A DNA stretch of 64,000 bases, taken from SLRI01 sp964393275 (GTDB lineage Bacteria > Pseudomonadota > Alphaproteobacteria > Geminicoccales > Geminicoccaceae). The notes beneath the pieces were generated by a model. That model searched no databases and was not told where the DNA came from. It saw nothing but the letters and a program-made list of their open reading frames with translations. A program made the position numbers and the translations under genes. Location: contig CAYMTA010000005.1 in assembly GCA_964393275.1 (NCBI GenBank), positions 1-64,000 of the forward strand. Direction: 5' to 3'. The number at the start of each line of letters is the position of its first letter. The stretch's first letter is position 1. Below, piece after piece: positions 1-8,773 of the stretch.

Positions 1-89
1 GGATATCGGGGCAAGGCAAGAATTATCTTAGCGCGTATGGGGTCAGGACTCTTTTCGACGAAGGCGCGCGGCACCTTTCGCGCCCGCGG

Positions 90-824
90 CTACATCGCTT
101 CCTTGATGCCCCGGCGGATCAGCCACCAGTTGACCGGGTAGGAGGTGGCGAAGCCGAAGAGCATGGCGATCTGCATCATGAACCAGAACTCGACGCTGTC
201 CACCTGCAGCCGGACGCCGAGCAGCGCCGCGAAGATGGCGAAATGCGCGACGGCCATGAAGCCGTACATGCCGACCTGCCAGGCGGTCAGCGACAGCGTG
301 TCCGCCTTCACCGCCTGGACGATGCCGTCCTTCACCGAAAGACCGCGCATCGGCTTGATGGTGAAGTACTGGAAGACGATGCCGAAAGCGAAGGCGAAGA
401 TGAAATCCAGGATCCAGACAGCGAAGATCTTCTCCGAGAAGATCGACTGCCAGCCGAGCCAGACCGCGATCGTCGGCACGCCGAAGGCCAGCCACTCGGC
501 CAGGATGTCGCCCAGGGTGCAGCCGCTGCCGCAGTGCAGCGTCCCCTTGCCGACCATGACCGGGAAGGGCGTCAGCCGCTGGTTGGGCGGCTTCTCGCCG
601 CGCTCCCTCGCACCCATGACGCTCGCCCTGGTCGCCAGCCGCCCGTAGCGGAAATAGGCCCAGAGCGTCAGCGGCCCGCCGAAGAGGCCGGTCACCGGCC
701 ACACCACGTTCATGATCCACATGTGCTGCGGGTGACGCGACACGTCCCAGGCCATCACCAGCGCCGAGGCGAAGCCGACGAGGAGGGCGACGATGGCGAG
801 CAGGTGAAGCCAAAAAGGAATCAT
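90..824 (-). CDS. DUF4396 domain-containing membrane protein
   Basis: This 244-residue multi-pass membrane protein starts MIPFWLHLLAIVALLVG and has about five to six hydrophobic segments. Its middle carries a HCGSGCTLGD motif and its end FATSYPVNWWLIRRG, which together match the DUF4396 family. The biochemical role of that family is not established. I chose the ATG at 822-824 because upstream codons are arginine- and proline-rich non-coding-like sequence. The gene diverges from enuR across 160 bases, and that gap contains a good EcfG-type promoter facing this gene. It is therefore probably a stress-regulon member and not part of the ectoine operon. Confidence 0.82.
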   Translation of the reverse strand: MIPFWLHLLAIVALLVGFASALVMAWDVSRHPQHMWIMNVVWPVTGLFGGPLTLWAYFRYGRLATRASVMGARERGEKPPNQRLTPFPVMVGKGTLHCGSGCTLGDILAEWLAFGVPTIAVWLGWQSIFSEKIFAVWILDFIFAFAFGIVFQYFTIKPMRGLSVKDGIVQAVKADTLSLTAWQVGMYGFMAVAHFAIFAALLGVRLQVDSVEFWFMMQIAMLFGFATSYPVNWWLIRRGIKEAM

Positions 825-890
825 GGACCGCTCCGGAGTTCTCGAGAGACGGGTGGGCGATGCGGGGCCGGGCAGACGGCGCTGCTTCGC

Positions 891-915
891 AACCGCCCGG
901 GCGGGGCGTGGTTCC
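891..915 (-). promoter_or_regulatory. EcfG-type promoter for the DUF4396 gene
   Basis: Read on the minus strand, GGAAC (915-911) is followed after exactly 16 bases by GGTT (894-891). This fits the EcfG consensus GGAAC-N16/17-sGTT. It ends 66 bases upstream of the DUF4396 ATG. The same -10 variant (GGTT) occurs in the candidate promoters of ecfG and the DUF883 gene in this window. The call is inferred from sequence only. Confidence 0.6.
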
Positions 916-984
916 CGAGGACCCGTCGCGAGGCCGCCCTCCGACCCGCTTGTCAATCCGGCCGGACGGCGGCACAAATGTCTC

Positions 985-2388
985 ATGACAATCTGGCGGC
1001 CGCGCAGGGAGGAGCTGAGGCGCCCGGTCTACCGGTCGCTGGCGCAGAGCCTGATCGCTGCCGTCGAGGCCGGGCTGATGGCGCCGGGCACCCGCCTGCC
1101 GACGCACCGCGCCCTCGCCTACGACCTCGGCCTCAGCGTGCAGACCGTCAGCCGCGCCTATGACGAGCTGGCCCGGCTCGGCGTCATCACCGGGGCCGTC
1201 GGCCGCGGCAGCTTCATCGCCAAGGGGCCTGTCGACGCCCGCCCGCCCTGGCACCGGCCGCCGGCCAGCGAGAGCATCATCGACTGCTCGATGCTGGTGC
1301 CCGTCACCGGCGCCATTCACGAGCAGCGCGTGGCCGCGGTCCTGGCCGGGCTCGCCGCCGACCTGCCCCTGGCGGCCCTCTTCTCGTTCCGGCCGCGCGA
1401 GACGCTGCGCGCCCATTGCGAGCAGGCCAGGGCCTGGCTCGAAGGCTGCGGCCTGACGCTCGACGCCGACCGGCTGCTGCCGACCAACGGCAACACCTCG
1501 GCCATGACCGTGGCCCTGATGACCGCGGCCGTGCCGGGCGATCTCGTCGCCACCGAGGCCATGGGCCACCACACTTTGCCCTCGCTCACCGCCACGCTCG
1601 GCCTGCGTCTCGCCGGCCTCGCGATGGACCGGGAGGGCGTCCTGCCCGACGCCTTCGACCGGCTCTGCCGCGCGACCTCGGTCAGGGCCCTCTATTTGCA
1701 GCCCGCCGGCCTCGGCGCCACCGCGGCGCTGATGGGCCTGGAGCGCCGCCGGGCGCTGACCGCACTCGCCCGGCAGCACGATGTCTGGCTGATCGAGAAC
1801 GACGCCTGGGGCCCCCTGCAGGCGGGCCGCCCGCCGCCGCTCGCGGCCCTGGCGCCCGAGCGCACCTTCTACTTCACCGGCCTGACCAAATGCCTCCTGC
1901 CGGGCCTGCGCATCGCCTGGCTGGCCGTGCCCGAGCGGATGATCCCGGCCGCCCGCACCCGCCACCTCGTCACGAGCTGGATGGCCACGGCGCTGATGGC
2001 CGAGATCGCGTCGCGCTGGATCGCCGACGGCACGGCGGCCGAGCTGCTCCTCTGGCAGCGGCAGCAGCTCGCCCGGCGCAACGCCATGGCCAGCCGCCTG
2101 CTCGCCGGCATCGCCCACGAGGCGACCCCCTACGGCCTGCACGTCTGGCTGCCCTTGCCCGAGCCCCGGAGCCCGGCGCCCTGGAGCGAGGCGGCGTTCG
2201 TCGCCCATGCCCGCCACTACCGCGTCGCCGTCGCCGCCGGATCGAGCTTCGCCATCGGCGACCAGCCGCGCGCCCAGGGCATCCGCATCTGCCTCGGCGC
2301 CGGCAGCGAGGCCGACCTCGAGGAGGGCCTCGCCGTCATCGCCCGCCTCGCCACCAGCCGGCCGGAGCCGGCGCTGCTGGCGGTCTGA
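985..2388 (+). CDS. enuR: MocR/GntR-type PLP-dependent regulator of ectoine uptake and catabolism (EnuR)
   Basis: This 467-residue MocR-family regulator has an N-terminal GntR winged helix (about residues 10-80, with RPVYRSLAQSLIAAVEAG and LSVQTVSRAYDELARLGVI). A class I aminotransferase-like domain follows. The PLP-binding lysine is K302 in FTGLTKCLLPGLRIAW. EnuR proteins repress ectoine uptake and catabolic genes until the intermediates alpha-acetyl-diaminobutyrate or diaminobutyrate bind the PLP cofactor. The assignment rests on family plus position directly ahead of uehABC-usp-eutABCDE. The start at 985 gives the normal MocR N-terminus; an in-frame extension to 823 would be non-conserved. 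A hairpin separates it from uehA. Confidence 0.88.
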   Translation: MTIWRPRREELRRPVYRSLAQSLIAAVEAGLMAPGTRLPTHRALAYDLGLSVQTVSRAYDELARLGVITGAVGRGSFIAKGPVDARPPWHRPPASESIIDCSMLVPVTGAIHEQRVAAVLAGLAADLPLAALFSFRPRETLRAHCEQARAWLEGCGLTLDADRLLPTNGNTSAMTVALMTAAVPGDLVATEAMGHHTLPSLTATLGLRLAGLAMDREGVLPDAFDRLCRATSVRALYLQPAGLGATAALMGLERRRALTALARQHDVWLIENDAWGPLQAGRPPPLAALAPERTFYFTGLTKCLLPGLRIAWLAVPERMIPAARTRHLVTSWMATALMAEIASRWIADGTAAELLLWQRQQLARRNAMASRLLAGIAHEATPYGLHVWLPLPEPRSPAPWSEAAFVAHARHYRVAVAAGSSFAIGDQPRAQGIRICLGAGSEADLEEGLAVIARLATSRPEPALLAV

Positions 2389-2497
2389 AGAGCACCCAAG
2401 TCGAGCGGCGGCGATTGTCCTGGTGCAATAAAGCATTTGACACGGTATCGAGTCTCACAAACCCTGAGGGCAACAGGGCAACGCCAGCCACGGCCGC

Positions 2498-2518
2498 GCC
2501 GCGACTGCCGGTCGCGGC
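2498..2518 (+). terminator. Terminator- or attenuator-like hairpin between enuR and uehA
   Basis: GCCGCGAC (2498-2505) and GTCGCGGC (2511-2518) form a perfect 8-bp stem with loop TGCCG, followed by CTTTCGG. It lies 44 bases before the uehA ATG. Upstream of it are a TTGACA hexamer (2437-2442) and a tandem direct repeat of AGGGCAAC (2467-2482). It could end the enuR transcript or attenuate read-through into the transporter operon. The T-run is short, so terminator function is uncertain. Confidence 0.35.
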
Positions 2519-2561
2519 CTTTCGGCGATGCCCCAATCATGAAGCTATTGGGGAGTCACCC

Positions 2562-3581
2562 ATGACGATCACACGCCTCCTGGCCGGCGCCGCCACCATC
2601 GCCCTCCTCGCCGGCCCGCTCCTGTCCATCGGGGCCGCCGCCGACACCTGGCGCTACGCCTTCGAGGAGTCGATGGACGAGGTGCAGGGCCAGTACGCGC
2701 AGAAGTTCAAGGAAGCCGTCGAGGCCAACAGCGACCACGAGATCCAGCTCTTCCCCTACGGGACGCTCGGCGAATCCGCCGACATCATGGAGCAGACCCA
2801 GTCCGGCATCCTCCAGTTCGTCGACCAGTCGCCCGGCTTCACCGGTGCCCTGATCCCCGAGGCGCAGGTCTTCTTCGTCCCCTACCTGCTGCCGACCGAC
2901 CAGGCCAAGCTCGCCGAGTTCTTCCGCACCAGCAAGGCGATCAACGAGGACTTCCAGGACCTCTACGCCGCCCAGGGCCTCGAGCTTTTGAAGATGTTCC
3001 CGGAAGGCGAGGTGGCGATGACCACCAAGGAGCCGGTCATGGGCTGCGACGACCTGAACGAGGTCAAGTTCCGCGTCATGACCAACCCGCTCCTGGTCGA
3101 ATCCTACCGCGCCTTCGGCGCCACGCCGACCCCCCTGCCCTGGGGCGAGGTCTATGGCGGCCTGCAGACCAACATCATCCAGGGCCAGGAGAACCCGACC
3201 TTCTACCTCTACTCGAACAAGCTCTACGAGGTGACCGACTACATCACCTACACCGGCCACAACAACTTCACGACCGCCGTCATGGCCAACAAGGACTTCT
3301 TCGACGGCCTGTCGCCGGAGGACCAGAAGGTCATCGAGGACGCCGCGGCCACGGCCTTCGACTTCATCATCGACTACCAGAAGGGCCTGGCCGAGAGCGA
3401 GCTCGCCAAGATCAAGGAGGCGAAGCCCTCCATGACCGTCACCGTCCTGAACGACGAGCAGCGCGCCTGCTTCAAGGCCGCCGCCGCCGAGGTCGAGAAG
3501 ATGTACATCGACATGACCGGCGAGCGCGGCCAGGAGATCCTCGAGCAGATGAAGCAGGACCTCGCCGCCGTCGAGGGCTGA
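2562..3581 (+). CDS. uehA: TRAP transporter substrate-binding protein for ectoine/hydroxyectoine
   Basis: This is a DctP-type periplasmic solute-binding protein of 339 residues. The signal peptide is clear (MTITRLLAGAATIALLAG, cleavage near residue 27, before the mature DTWRYAFEES). It should deliver ectoine or hydroxyectoine to the UehBC membrane subunits. The substrate is inferred from the enuR and eutABCDE neighbours, not from the binding site itself. The ATG at 2562 has a GGGGAG ribosome binding site at 2550-2555. A strong 13-bp hairpin follows the stop, as is common after the binding-protein gene of transporter operons. Confidence 0.88.
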   Translation: MTITRLLAGAATIALLAGPLLSIGAAADTWRYAFEESMDEVQGQYAQKFKEAVEANSDHEIQLFPYGTLGESADIMEQTQSGILQFVDQSPGFTGALIPEAQVFFVPYLLPTDQAKLAEFFRTSKAINEDFQDLYAAQGLELLKMFPEGEVAMTTKEPVMGCDDLNEVKFRVMTNPLLVESYRAFGATPTPLPWGEVYGGLQTNIIQGQENPTFYLYSNKLYEVTDYITYTGHNNFTTAVMANKDFFDGLSPEDQKVIEDAAATAFDFIIDYQKGLAESELAKIKEAKPSMTVTVLNDEQRACFKAAAAEVEKMYIDMTGERGQEILEQMKQDLAAVEG

Positions 3582-3592
3582 GCCGCGCCACC

Positions 3593-3626
3593 CGCGGCAC
3601 CGGGCGCTCCCCCGCCCGGTGCCGCG
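3593..3626 (+). other. Strong intercistronic hairpin between uehA and uehB
   Basis: CGCGGCACCGGGC (3593-3605) pairs perfectly with GCCCGGTGCCGCG (3614-3626), giving a 13-bp GC stem with an 8-base loop. No T-run follows, so a simple intrinsic terminator is unlikely. A position just after the binding-protein gene suggests it stabilises the uehA message or lowers downstream expression, so that binding protein exceeds membrane subunits. Confidence 0.7.
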
Positions 3627-3664
3627 ACCCCGATCCACGGCAGCCCCTTCGAGGACACCCGCCG

Positions 3665-4243
3665 GTGACCGAAGCGACCCCCGAGAACCGCCACGAATCG
3701 TCCCTGCCGGGCATTCTCGGCACGATCGACAGCCTGATCAGCCGGATCGAATCGGTCATGCTGGCGGTCGGCGTCCTCCTGATGGCGCTGAACACCATCG
3801 CCAACGTCATCGGCCGGTTCGTCTTCGAGAGCAGCCTCTACTTCTCCGAGGAGCTCAACAGCATCCTCATCATCCTGATCACCTTCGCCGGGATCAGCTA
3901 CGCCGCCCGGCACGGCCGGCACATCCGCATGTCGGCCTTCTTCGACGCCCTGCCGCCCGGCGGCCGCAAGGCGATGATGGTCCTGATCGCCCTCGTCACC
4001 GCCGTCTTCATGCTCGGCCTCGCCTGGTACTCGCTCGGCTACATCGAGACCCAGGCGAGCCGCGGCCGCGTCCTGCCCGCCCTGCAGATCCCCATCTGGT
4101 GGACCCTCGTCTGGGTGCCGATCGGCTTCTTCATGACCGGCATGCAGTACCTCTTGACCGCGATCCGGAACCTGACGGCGAAGGATGTCTACCTCTCGAC
4201 CACGGTGCTCGAGGGCTACGACGTCGACGAGCAGGAAGTCTGA
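3665..4243 (+). CDS. uehB: TRAP transporter small membrane subunit (DctQ type)
   Basis: This 192-residue DctQ-family protein has four predicted transmembrane helices, near residues 35-55, 70-88, 108-128 and 145-165. It starts with GTG at 3665. The short cytoplasmic N-terminus MTEATPENRHESSLPG precedes the first helix. It pairs with the large subunit UehC to form the ectoine TRAP transporter. It sits 83 bases after uehA, across the hairpin, and 12 bases before uehC. Family assignment is firm; substrate is from context. Confidence 0.86.
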   Translation: MTEATPENRHESSLPGILGTIDSLISRIESVMLAVGVLLMALNTIANVIGRFVFESSLYFSEELNSILIILITFAGISYAARHGRHIRMSAFFDALPPGGRKAMMVLIALVTAVFMLGLAWYSLGYIETQASRGRVLPALQIPIWWTLVWVPIGFFMTGMQYLLTAIRNLTAKDVYLSTTVLEGYDVDEQEV

Positions 4244-4255
4244 GGAGAAGCGGGC

Positions 4256-5542
4256 ATGGCCATCTCCATCTTCGCCATCATGATCGTGCTGCTCCTGCTC
4301 GGCTTTCCGATGATGATCCCGCTCATCGTCGCCGCCTTCGTCGGCTTCTTCACCCTCTTCGACGGCTTCTCGCAGCTCGAGACCATGGTCCAGCAGATGC
4401 TGGCCGGCATCCGCCCGGCCTCGCTGATCGCCGTGCCGATGTTCATCTTCGCCGCCGACATCATGACCCGCGGCCAGTCGGCCGACCGCCTGATCGACAT
4501 GGTCATGAAGTTCATGGGCCACGTCAAAGGCGGCCTCGCCGTCTCGACCGCCGCCGCCTGCACCATGTTCGGCGCCGTCTCCGGCTCGACCCAGGCGACG
4601 GTCGTGGCGGTCGGCGGCCCGCTCCGGCCCCGCATGCTCAAGGCCGGCTACAAGGACAGCTTCGTCCTGGCCCTGATCATCAACGCCTCGGACATCGCCT
4701 TCCTGATCCCGCCCTCGATCGGCATGATCATCTATGGCGTGGTCTCCAACACCTCGATCTCCGAGCTGTTCATCGCCGGGATCGGGCCGGGCCTCCTGAT
4801 CCTCGCCCTCTTCGCGACCTACTCGGTCGTCTACGCGATCAGGAACGACGTGCCGACGGAGCCCCGCGCCACCTGGGGCGAGCGCCTCGTCGCGGTGCAG
4901 CGCGCCCTTTGGCCGCTCGGCTTTCCGGTCATCATCATCGGCGGCATCTATGGCGGCATCTTCTCGCCGACCGAGGCGGCCGCCGCCTGCGTGCTCTACG
5001 CGCTCATCCTCGAGGTCCTGGTCTTCCGCTCGATCAGCGTCGCCGACGTCTACCGGACCGCCCAGTCCACCGGGCTGATCACCGCCGTCGTCTTCATCCT
5101 GGTCGCCGCCGGCGCCGCCTTCTCCTGGGTCATCTCCTTCGCCCAGATCCCGCAGGCCATCCTGGGCTCCATCGGCATCGACCAGATGGGCCCCTACGGC
5201 GTGCTCTTCGTCATCTCCATCGCCTTCTTCATCGCCTGCATGTTCGTCGACCCGATCGTCGTGATCCTGGTCCTGGTGCCGATCTTCGCGCCGGTGGTCC
5301 AGTCGGTCGGCCTCGACCCGGTGCTGGTCGGCATCATCATCACGCTGCAGGTCGCCATCGGCTCGGCCACACCACCCTTCGGCTGCGACATCTTCACGGC
5401 GATCGCGATCTTCAAGCGCCCCTACATCGAGGTCATCCGCGGCACGCCGCCCTTCATCATCATGCTGCTCGGCGCCTCGGTGGCCCTGATCTTCTTCCCT
5501 GAGATCGCGCTCTTCCTGCGCGACCTCGCCTTCGCCAAATGA
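4256..5542 (+). CDS. uehC: TRAP transporter large membrane subunit (DctM type)
   Basis: This 428-residue DctM-family permease has about 12 hydrophobic segments and family motifs such as SGSTQATVVAVGGPLRPRM, IPPSIGMIIYG and GGIYGGIFSPTEAAA. It drives sodium-coupled solute uptake together with UehB and the binding protein UehA. The GGAGAAGC stretch ahead of the ATG provides the ribosome binding site. The next cistron (usp) begins 11 bases downstream, an arrangement also seen in the Ruegeria ueh/eut operon. Confidence 0.9.
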   Translation: MAISIFAIMIVLLLLGFPMMIPLIVAAFVGFFTLFDGFSQLETMVQQMLAGIRPASLIAVPMFIFAADIMTRGQSADRLIDMVMKFMGHVKGGLAVSTAAACTMFGAVSGSTQATVVAVGGPLRPRMLKAGYKDSFVLALIINASDIAFLIPPSIGMIIYGVVSNTSISELFIAGIGPGLLILALFATYSVVYAIRNDVPTEPRATWGERLVAVQRALWPLGFPVIIIGGIYGGIFSPTEAAAACVLYALILEVLVFRSISVADVYRTAQSTGLITAVVFILVAAGAAFSWVISFAQIPQAILGSIGIDQMGPYGVLFVISIAFFIACMFVDPIVVILVLVPIFAPVVQSVGLDPVLVGIIITLQVAIGSATPPFGCDIFTAIAIFKRPYIEVIRGTPPFIIMLLGASVALIFFPEIALFLRDLAFAK

Positions 5543-5553
5543 CCGGAGGCGGC

Positions 5554-5991
5554 ATGTTCAAGCACATCCTGGCCCCCGTCGACGGCTCGAGGAACGCGAT
5601 CGCAGCACTCGAGAAGGCGGTGGCGCTCAGGGCGCTGACCAATGCCAACCTCACCATCCTCACCATCTTCCGCCACCATTCGCTCCTGGAAGCCTCGCTC
5701 TCGGTGTCGCGCGCGGACACGCCGGCCAGCATGGACGACATCATGCGCACGCACGCGAAGGAGATCGCCGAAAGCGCCAAGGCCCATGCCATCGCCCTCG
5801 GCGCCACCGAAACCCGCGCCTTCGTCCGTGGCGGTGCTGTCGCCCGCGGCATCGTCGATTTCGCCAGGGAGCACGGCGTCGATCTGATCGTCATCGGCAG
5901 CCGGGGCCTCGGCTCGATCGAGGGCTTCCTGCTCGGCAGCGTCTCCCACAAGGTGAGCGGCATCGCCGACTGCCCCGTGCTGCTGGTGTAG
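5554..5991 (+). CDS. Universal stress protein of the ectoine transporter operon
   Basis: This 145-residue UspA-fold protein starts MFKHILAPVDGSRNAI and ends with the nucleotide-binding pattern IVIGSRGLGSIEGFLLGSVSHKV. Usp proteins linked to ectoine TRAP transporters (TeaD in Halomonas) are reported to modulate transport in an ATP-dependent way, and a similar role is inferred here. I preferred ATG 5554, with GGAGG at 5545-5549, over the in-frame ATG at 5539 that overlaps the uehC stop. The next gene starts one base after its stop. Confidence 0.86.
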   Translation: MFKHILAPVDGSRNAIAALEKAVALRALTNANLTILTIFRHHSLLEASLSVSRADTPASMDDIMRTHAKEIAESAKAHAIALGATETRAFVRGGAVARGIVDFAREHGVDLIVIGSRGLGSIEGFLLGSVSHKVSGIADCPVLLV

Positions 5992-5992
5992 C

Positions 5993-6781
5993 GTGATGCC
6001 CGCGCCGCCGCCCGTCCGGCTCTCGCCCGTCCCGGTCTCGCTCGAACCCACCGGCGCCGTCGCACGCCTCGGCCTGATCGCCCTCGCCACCGATCTGACC
6101 CTCGAGCGCGACGCCGCCCGGCTGATCCCCGCCGCCCGGGCCGCCCTGCACGTCACCCGCGTCGCCTTCGAGAACCCGACGACGCCGGAGAACCTCTTGT
6201 CGATGCGCCCGAGGCTGACCGCCGCGGCGGCGCTCATCCTGCCCGAAATGGAGCTCCAGGCCATCGGCTACGGCTGCACGGCGGCCTCCGTCGTGATCGG
6301 CAGCGAGGCGATCCGGGACGCCATCCACACCGCCCGGCCGGGCGTGCCGGTGGCGACCCCGCCCGACGCGGCGCTCGAGGCGTTCGCTGCCTTGGGGGTG
6401 AAGCGCATCGCCCTGCTCACCCCCTATCTGCCCATGACCACGGCACCCATGGTGGCCTTCTTCGAGGCACGCGGCATCGAGGTGGCCAGCGCCCACTGCC
6501 TCGGCATCGAGGACGACCGCGACATGGCCCGGGTCGAGGCCGAGGTCATCCTCGCCGCCGCCGAGGCCGCCGACGTGCCCCTGGCCGAGGCGGTCTTTCT
6601 CGCCTGCACGGCCCTGCCCGCCCTCGCCCTGATCGACCGGCTGGAGCAGCGCCTGGGGAAGCCCGTCGTCTCCGCCAACCAGGCGCTGCTCTGGCGCCTG
6701 CTCCACCACGCGAACCTCTCGCCCGCCCCCGGCGCCTGGGGGCGGATCTTCGAGGTGGCGCCGGCGGAGAGCCCGGCATGA
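5993..6781 (+). CDS. eutA: Ectoine utilisation protein EutA (Asp/Glu racemase superfamily)
   Basis: This 262-residue member of the maleate isomerase/arylmalonate decarboxylase branch of the Asp/Glu racemase fold has the two opposing cysteines of that fold, C95 (GYGCTAAS) and C205 (FLACTALP). In ectoine clusters EutA is grouped with EutB and EutC as the set handling hydroxyectoine, though the exact reaction is not settled. GTG 5993 and ATG 5996 are equally possible starts. Its stop overlaps the eutB start (ATGA at 6778). Confidence 0.85.
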   Translation: MMPAPPPVRLSPVPVSLEPTGAVARLGLIALATDLTLERDAARLIPAARAALHVTRVAFENPTTPENLLSMRPRLTAAAALILPEMELQAIGYGCTAASVVIGSEAIRDAIHTARPGVPVATPPDAALEAFAALGVKRIALLTPYLPMTTAPMVAFFEARGIEVASAHCLGIEDDRDMARVEAEVILAAAEAADVPLAEAVFLACTALPALALIDRLEQRLGKPVVSANQALLWRLLHHANLSPAPGAWGRIFEVAPAESPA

Positions 6782-7797
6782 CCGGCGACGCCTTCGTCAC
6801 CCTGGCCGAGATCGAGGCCGCGCGGGCCACCATCGCATCGACGATCAGGCCGACACCGGTCGAGCCCTCGCCCAGCCTGAGCGCCAGGGCCGGCGTGCCG
6901 GTCCGGCTCAAGCTCGAGCACCACCAGCGCAGCGGCAGCTTCAAGCTTCGGGGTGCCGCCAACGCGGTCGCCCGGCTCTCCCCGGCGGAACGCGCCGCCG
7001 GCGTCGTCGCCGTCTCGACCGGCAATCACGGCCGGGGCCTCGCCCGCGCCTGCGCCGAGGCCGGCGTGCGCTGCACCGTCGCCATGTCCGAGCTCGTGCC
7101 ACGCAACAAGGTCGAGGCGATCCGGGCCGAGGGTGCCGAGGTGCTGATCTCCGGGCGCAGCCAGGACGAGGCGCAAGGCGCCGTCGATGCGCTGGTCGCT
7201 TGCGGCATGACCATGATCCCGCCCTTCGACCACCGCCACGTCATCGCCGGCCAGGGCACGCTCGGCCTCGAGATCGCCGAGGCCATGCCCGAGGTGGAAG
7301 CGGTCCTGGTCCAGCTCTCGGGCGGCGGCCTGATCGCGGGCATCGCCGCAGCGCTCAAGGCCCGCGTGCCGGGTGTGCGGGTGATCGGCGTGTCGATGGC
7401 GCGGGGTGCCGCCATGCATGCCAGCCTCGCAGCCGGACGGCCGGTCGAGGTGGAGGAGCTTGCGACCCTCGCCGACAGCCTCGGCGGCGGCATCGGCCAG
7501 GACAATCGCCACACCTTCGCCATGGCGAAGGCGCTGGTCGACGAGGTCGTGCTGCTCACCGAGCCCGAGATCGCCGCCGGCATCCGCCATTGCTACTGGC
7601 AGGAACGCCAGATCGTCGAGGGCTCGGGCGCCGTCGGCGTGGGTGCCATCCTGGCCGGCAAGGTCCGCCTCGACGGCCCGACCATGGTCCTCGTCAGCGG
7701 CGGCAATATCGACATGGAGCTGCATTATCGCATCGTCGGCGGCGCCGACGTCGACCTCGCCCTGGAAGCCGGCCGATGCCCACCATCCGCATCCTGA
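6778..7797 (+). CDS. eutB: Hydroxyectoine utilisation dehydratase EutB (PLP-dependent)
   Basis: This 339-residue fold-type II PLP enzyme resembles threonine dehydratase. K56 in SGSFKLRGA is the Schiff-base lysine, and the glycine-rich phosphate loop is LSGGGLIAGIA. EutB is thought to act as a dehydratase in conversion of hydroxyectoine-derived compounds. Its place between eutA and eutC is diagnostic. It overlaps eutA by 4 bases and eutC by 22 bases, which suggests tight translational coupling. Confidence 0.88.
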   Translation: MTGDAFVTLAEIEAARATIASTIRPTPVEPSPSLSARAGVPVRLKLEHHQRSGSFKLRGAANAVARLSPAERAAGVVAVSTGNHGRGLARACAEAGVRCTVAMSELVPRNKVEAIRAEGAEVLISGRSQDEAQGAVDALVACGMTMIPPFDHRHVIAGQGTLGLEIAEAMPEVEAVLVQLSGGGLIAGIAAALKARVPGVRVIGVSMARGAAMHASLAAGRPVEVEELATLADSLGGGIGQDNRHTFAMAKALVDEVVLLTEPEIAAGIRHCYWQERQIVEGSGAVGVGAILAGKVRLDGPTMVLVSGGNIDMELHYRIVGGADVDLALEAGRCPPSAS

Positions 7798-8768
7798 CCG
7801 AGACCGAGCTGCGCCGGGCCGTGCCCCTCGACATCAGCGCCGTCGACTGCATCGAGGCCGGGTTCCGCGCCCTCGCCGGCGGCAAGGTGGTGATGCCGCC
7901 GATCCTGTCGATGGCCATTGCCGACTTCAACGGCGAGATCGACGTCAAGACCGCCTATGTCCCGGGGGTCGCGAGCTTCGCGCTCAAGGTCTCGCCCGGC
8001 TTCTTCGACAACCCGAAGCTCGGCCTGCCCTCCACCTCCGGCCTGATGATCCTCTTCGCCGCCCGGACCGGCGAGGTCGAGGCGCTGCTCCTCGACAACG
8101 GCTATCTGACCGACGTCCGAACATCCGCCGCCGGCGCCGTGGCGGCCCGCCATCTGGCACGGCAAGACGCCTCGAGCGCCGCCATCCTCGGCGCCGGCAT
8201 GCAGGCCCGCCTGCAGCTCCAGGCCCTCTGCCTCGTGCGGCCGATCACCAGCGCCACGATCTGGGGCCGCGACCCGACGAAGGCGGAAGCGGCGGCCGGC
8301 GAGCTGTCGCGCACCCTCGGCATCGCCGTCACGGCCGCAGGCGACGCCAGGACCGCCGTCGCCGGTGCCGACGTGATCGTCACCACCACGCCCGCGACCC
8401 GGCCGATCCTGATGGCCGACTGGCTCGAGCCCGGCCAGCACGTCACCGCCATGGGCTCGGACCAGCACGGCAAGAACGAGCTGGAGCCGGCCTGCCTCGC
8501 GCGCGCCGACCTCTACGTGCCCGACCGGCTGGCGCAGACCTGCCTCATGGGCGAGCTTCGGAGTGCCATCGCGGCCGGCCTCGTGCCGGCCGAAAAGAGC
8601 TTCGCCGAGCTGGGTGCGATCGTCGCCGGAACCGCACCCGGGCGCAGCCGTCCCGACCAGGTCACCATCGCCGACCTCACCGGCACCGGCGTGCAGGACA
8701 CCGCCATCGCCACCCTCGCCCGCGAGCGCGCCACGGCGAGCGGTGCGGGAACCGACTTCAGGAGCTGA
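7776..8768 (+). CDS. eutC: Ectoine utilisation protein EutC (ornithine cyclodeaminase family)
   Basis: This 330-residue ornithine cyclodeaminase/mu-crystallin family protein has substrate-side motifs KVSPGFFDN and DNGYLTDVRTSAAGAVAARH. The NAD-binding GAGMQARLQLQAL sits at about residues 136-148. In ectoine operons it works with EutA and EutB, presumably as an NAD-dependent imine or amino-acid dehydrogenase. It begins inside the end of eutB, and eutD follows after five bases. Confidence 0.88.
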   Translation: MPTIRILTETELRRAVPLDISAVDCIEAGFRALAGGKVVMPPILSMAIADFNGEIDVKTAYVPGVASFALKVSPGFFDNPKLGLPSTSGLMILFAARTGEVEALLLDNGYLTDVRTSAAGAVAARHLARQDASSAAILGAGMQARLQLQALCLVRPITSATIWGRDPTKAEAAAGELSRTLGIAVTAAGDARTAVAGADVIVTTTPATRPILMADWLEPGQHVTAMGSDQHGKNELEPACLARADLYVPDRLAQTCLMGELRSAIAAGLVPAEKSFAELGAIVAGTAPGRSRPDQVTIADLTGTGVQDTAIATLARERATASGAGTDFRS

Positions 8769-8773
8769 GAGCC

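Noticed and set aside
43..2436. Very long open frame on the minus strand covering the DUF4396 gene and the length of enuR
   Set aside because: It is antisense to two well-supported genes, has no domain, and is rich in Arg/Gly/Ala as expected for a GC-driven shadow frame.
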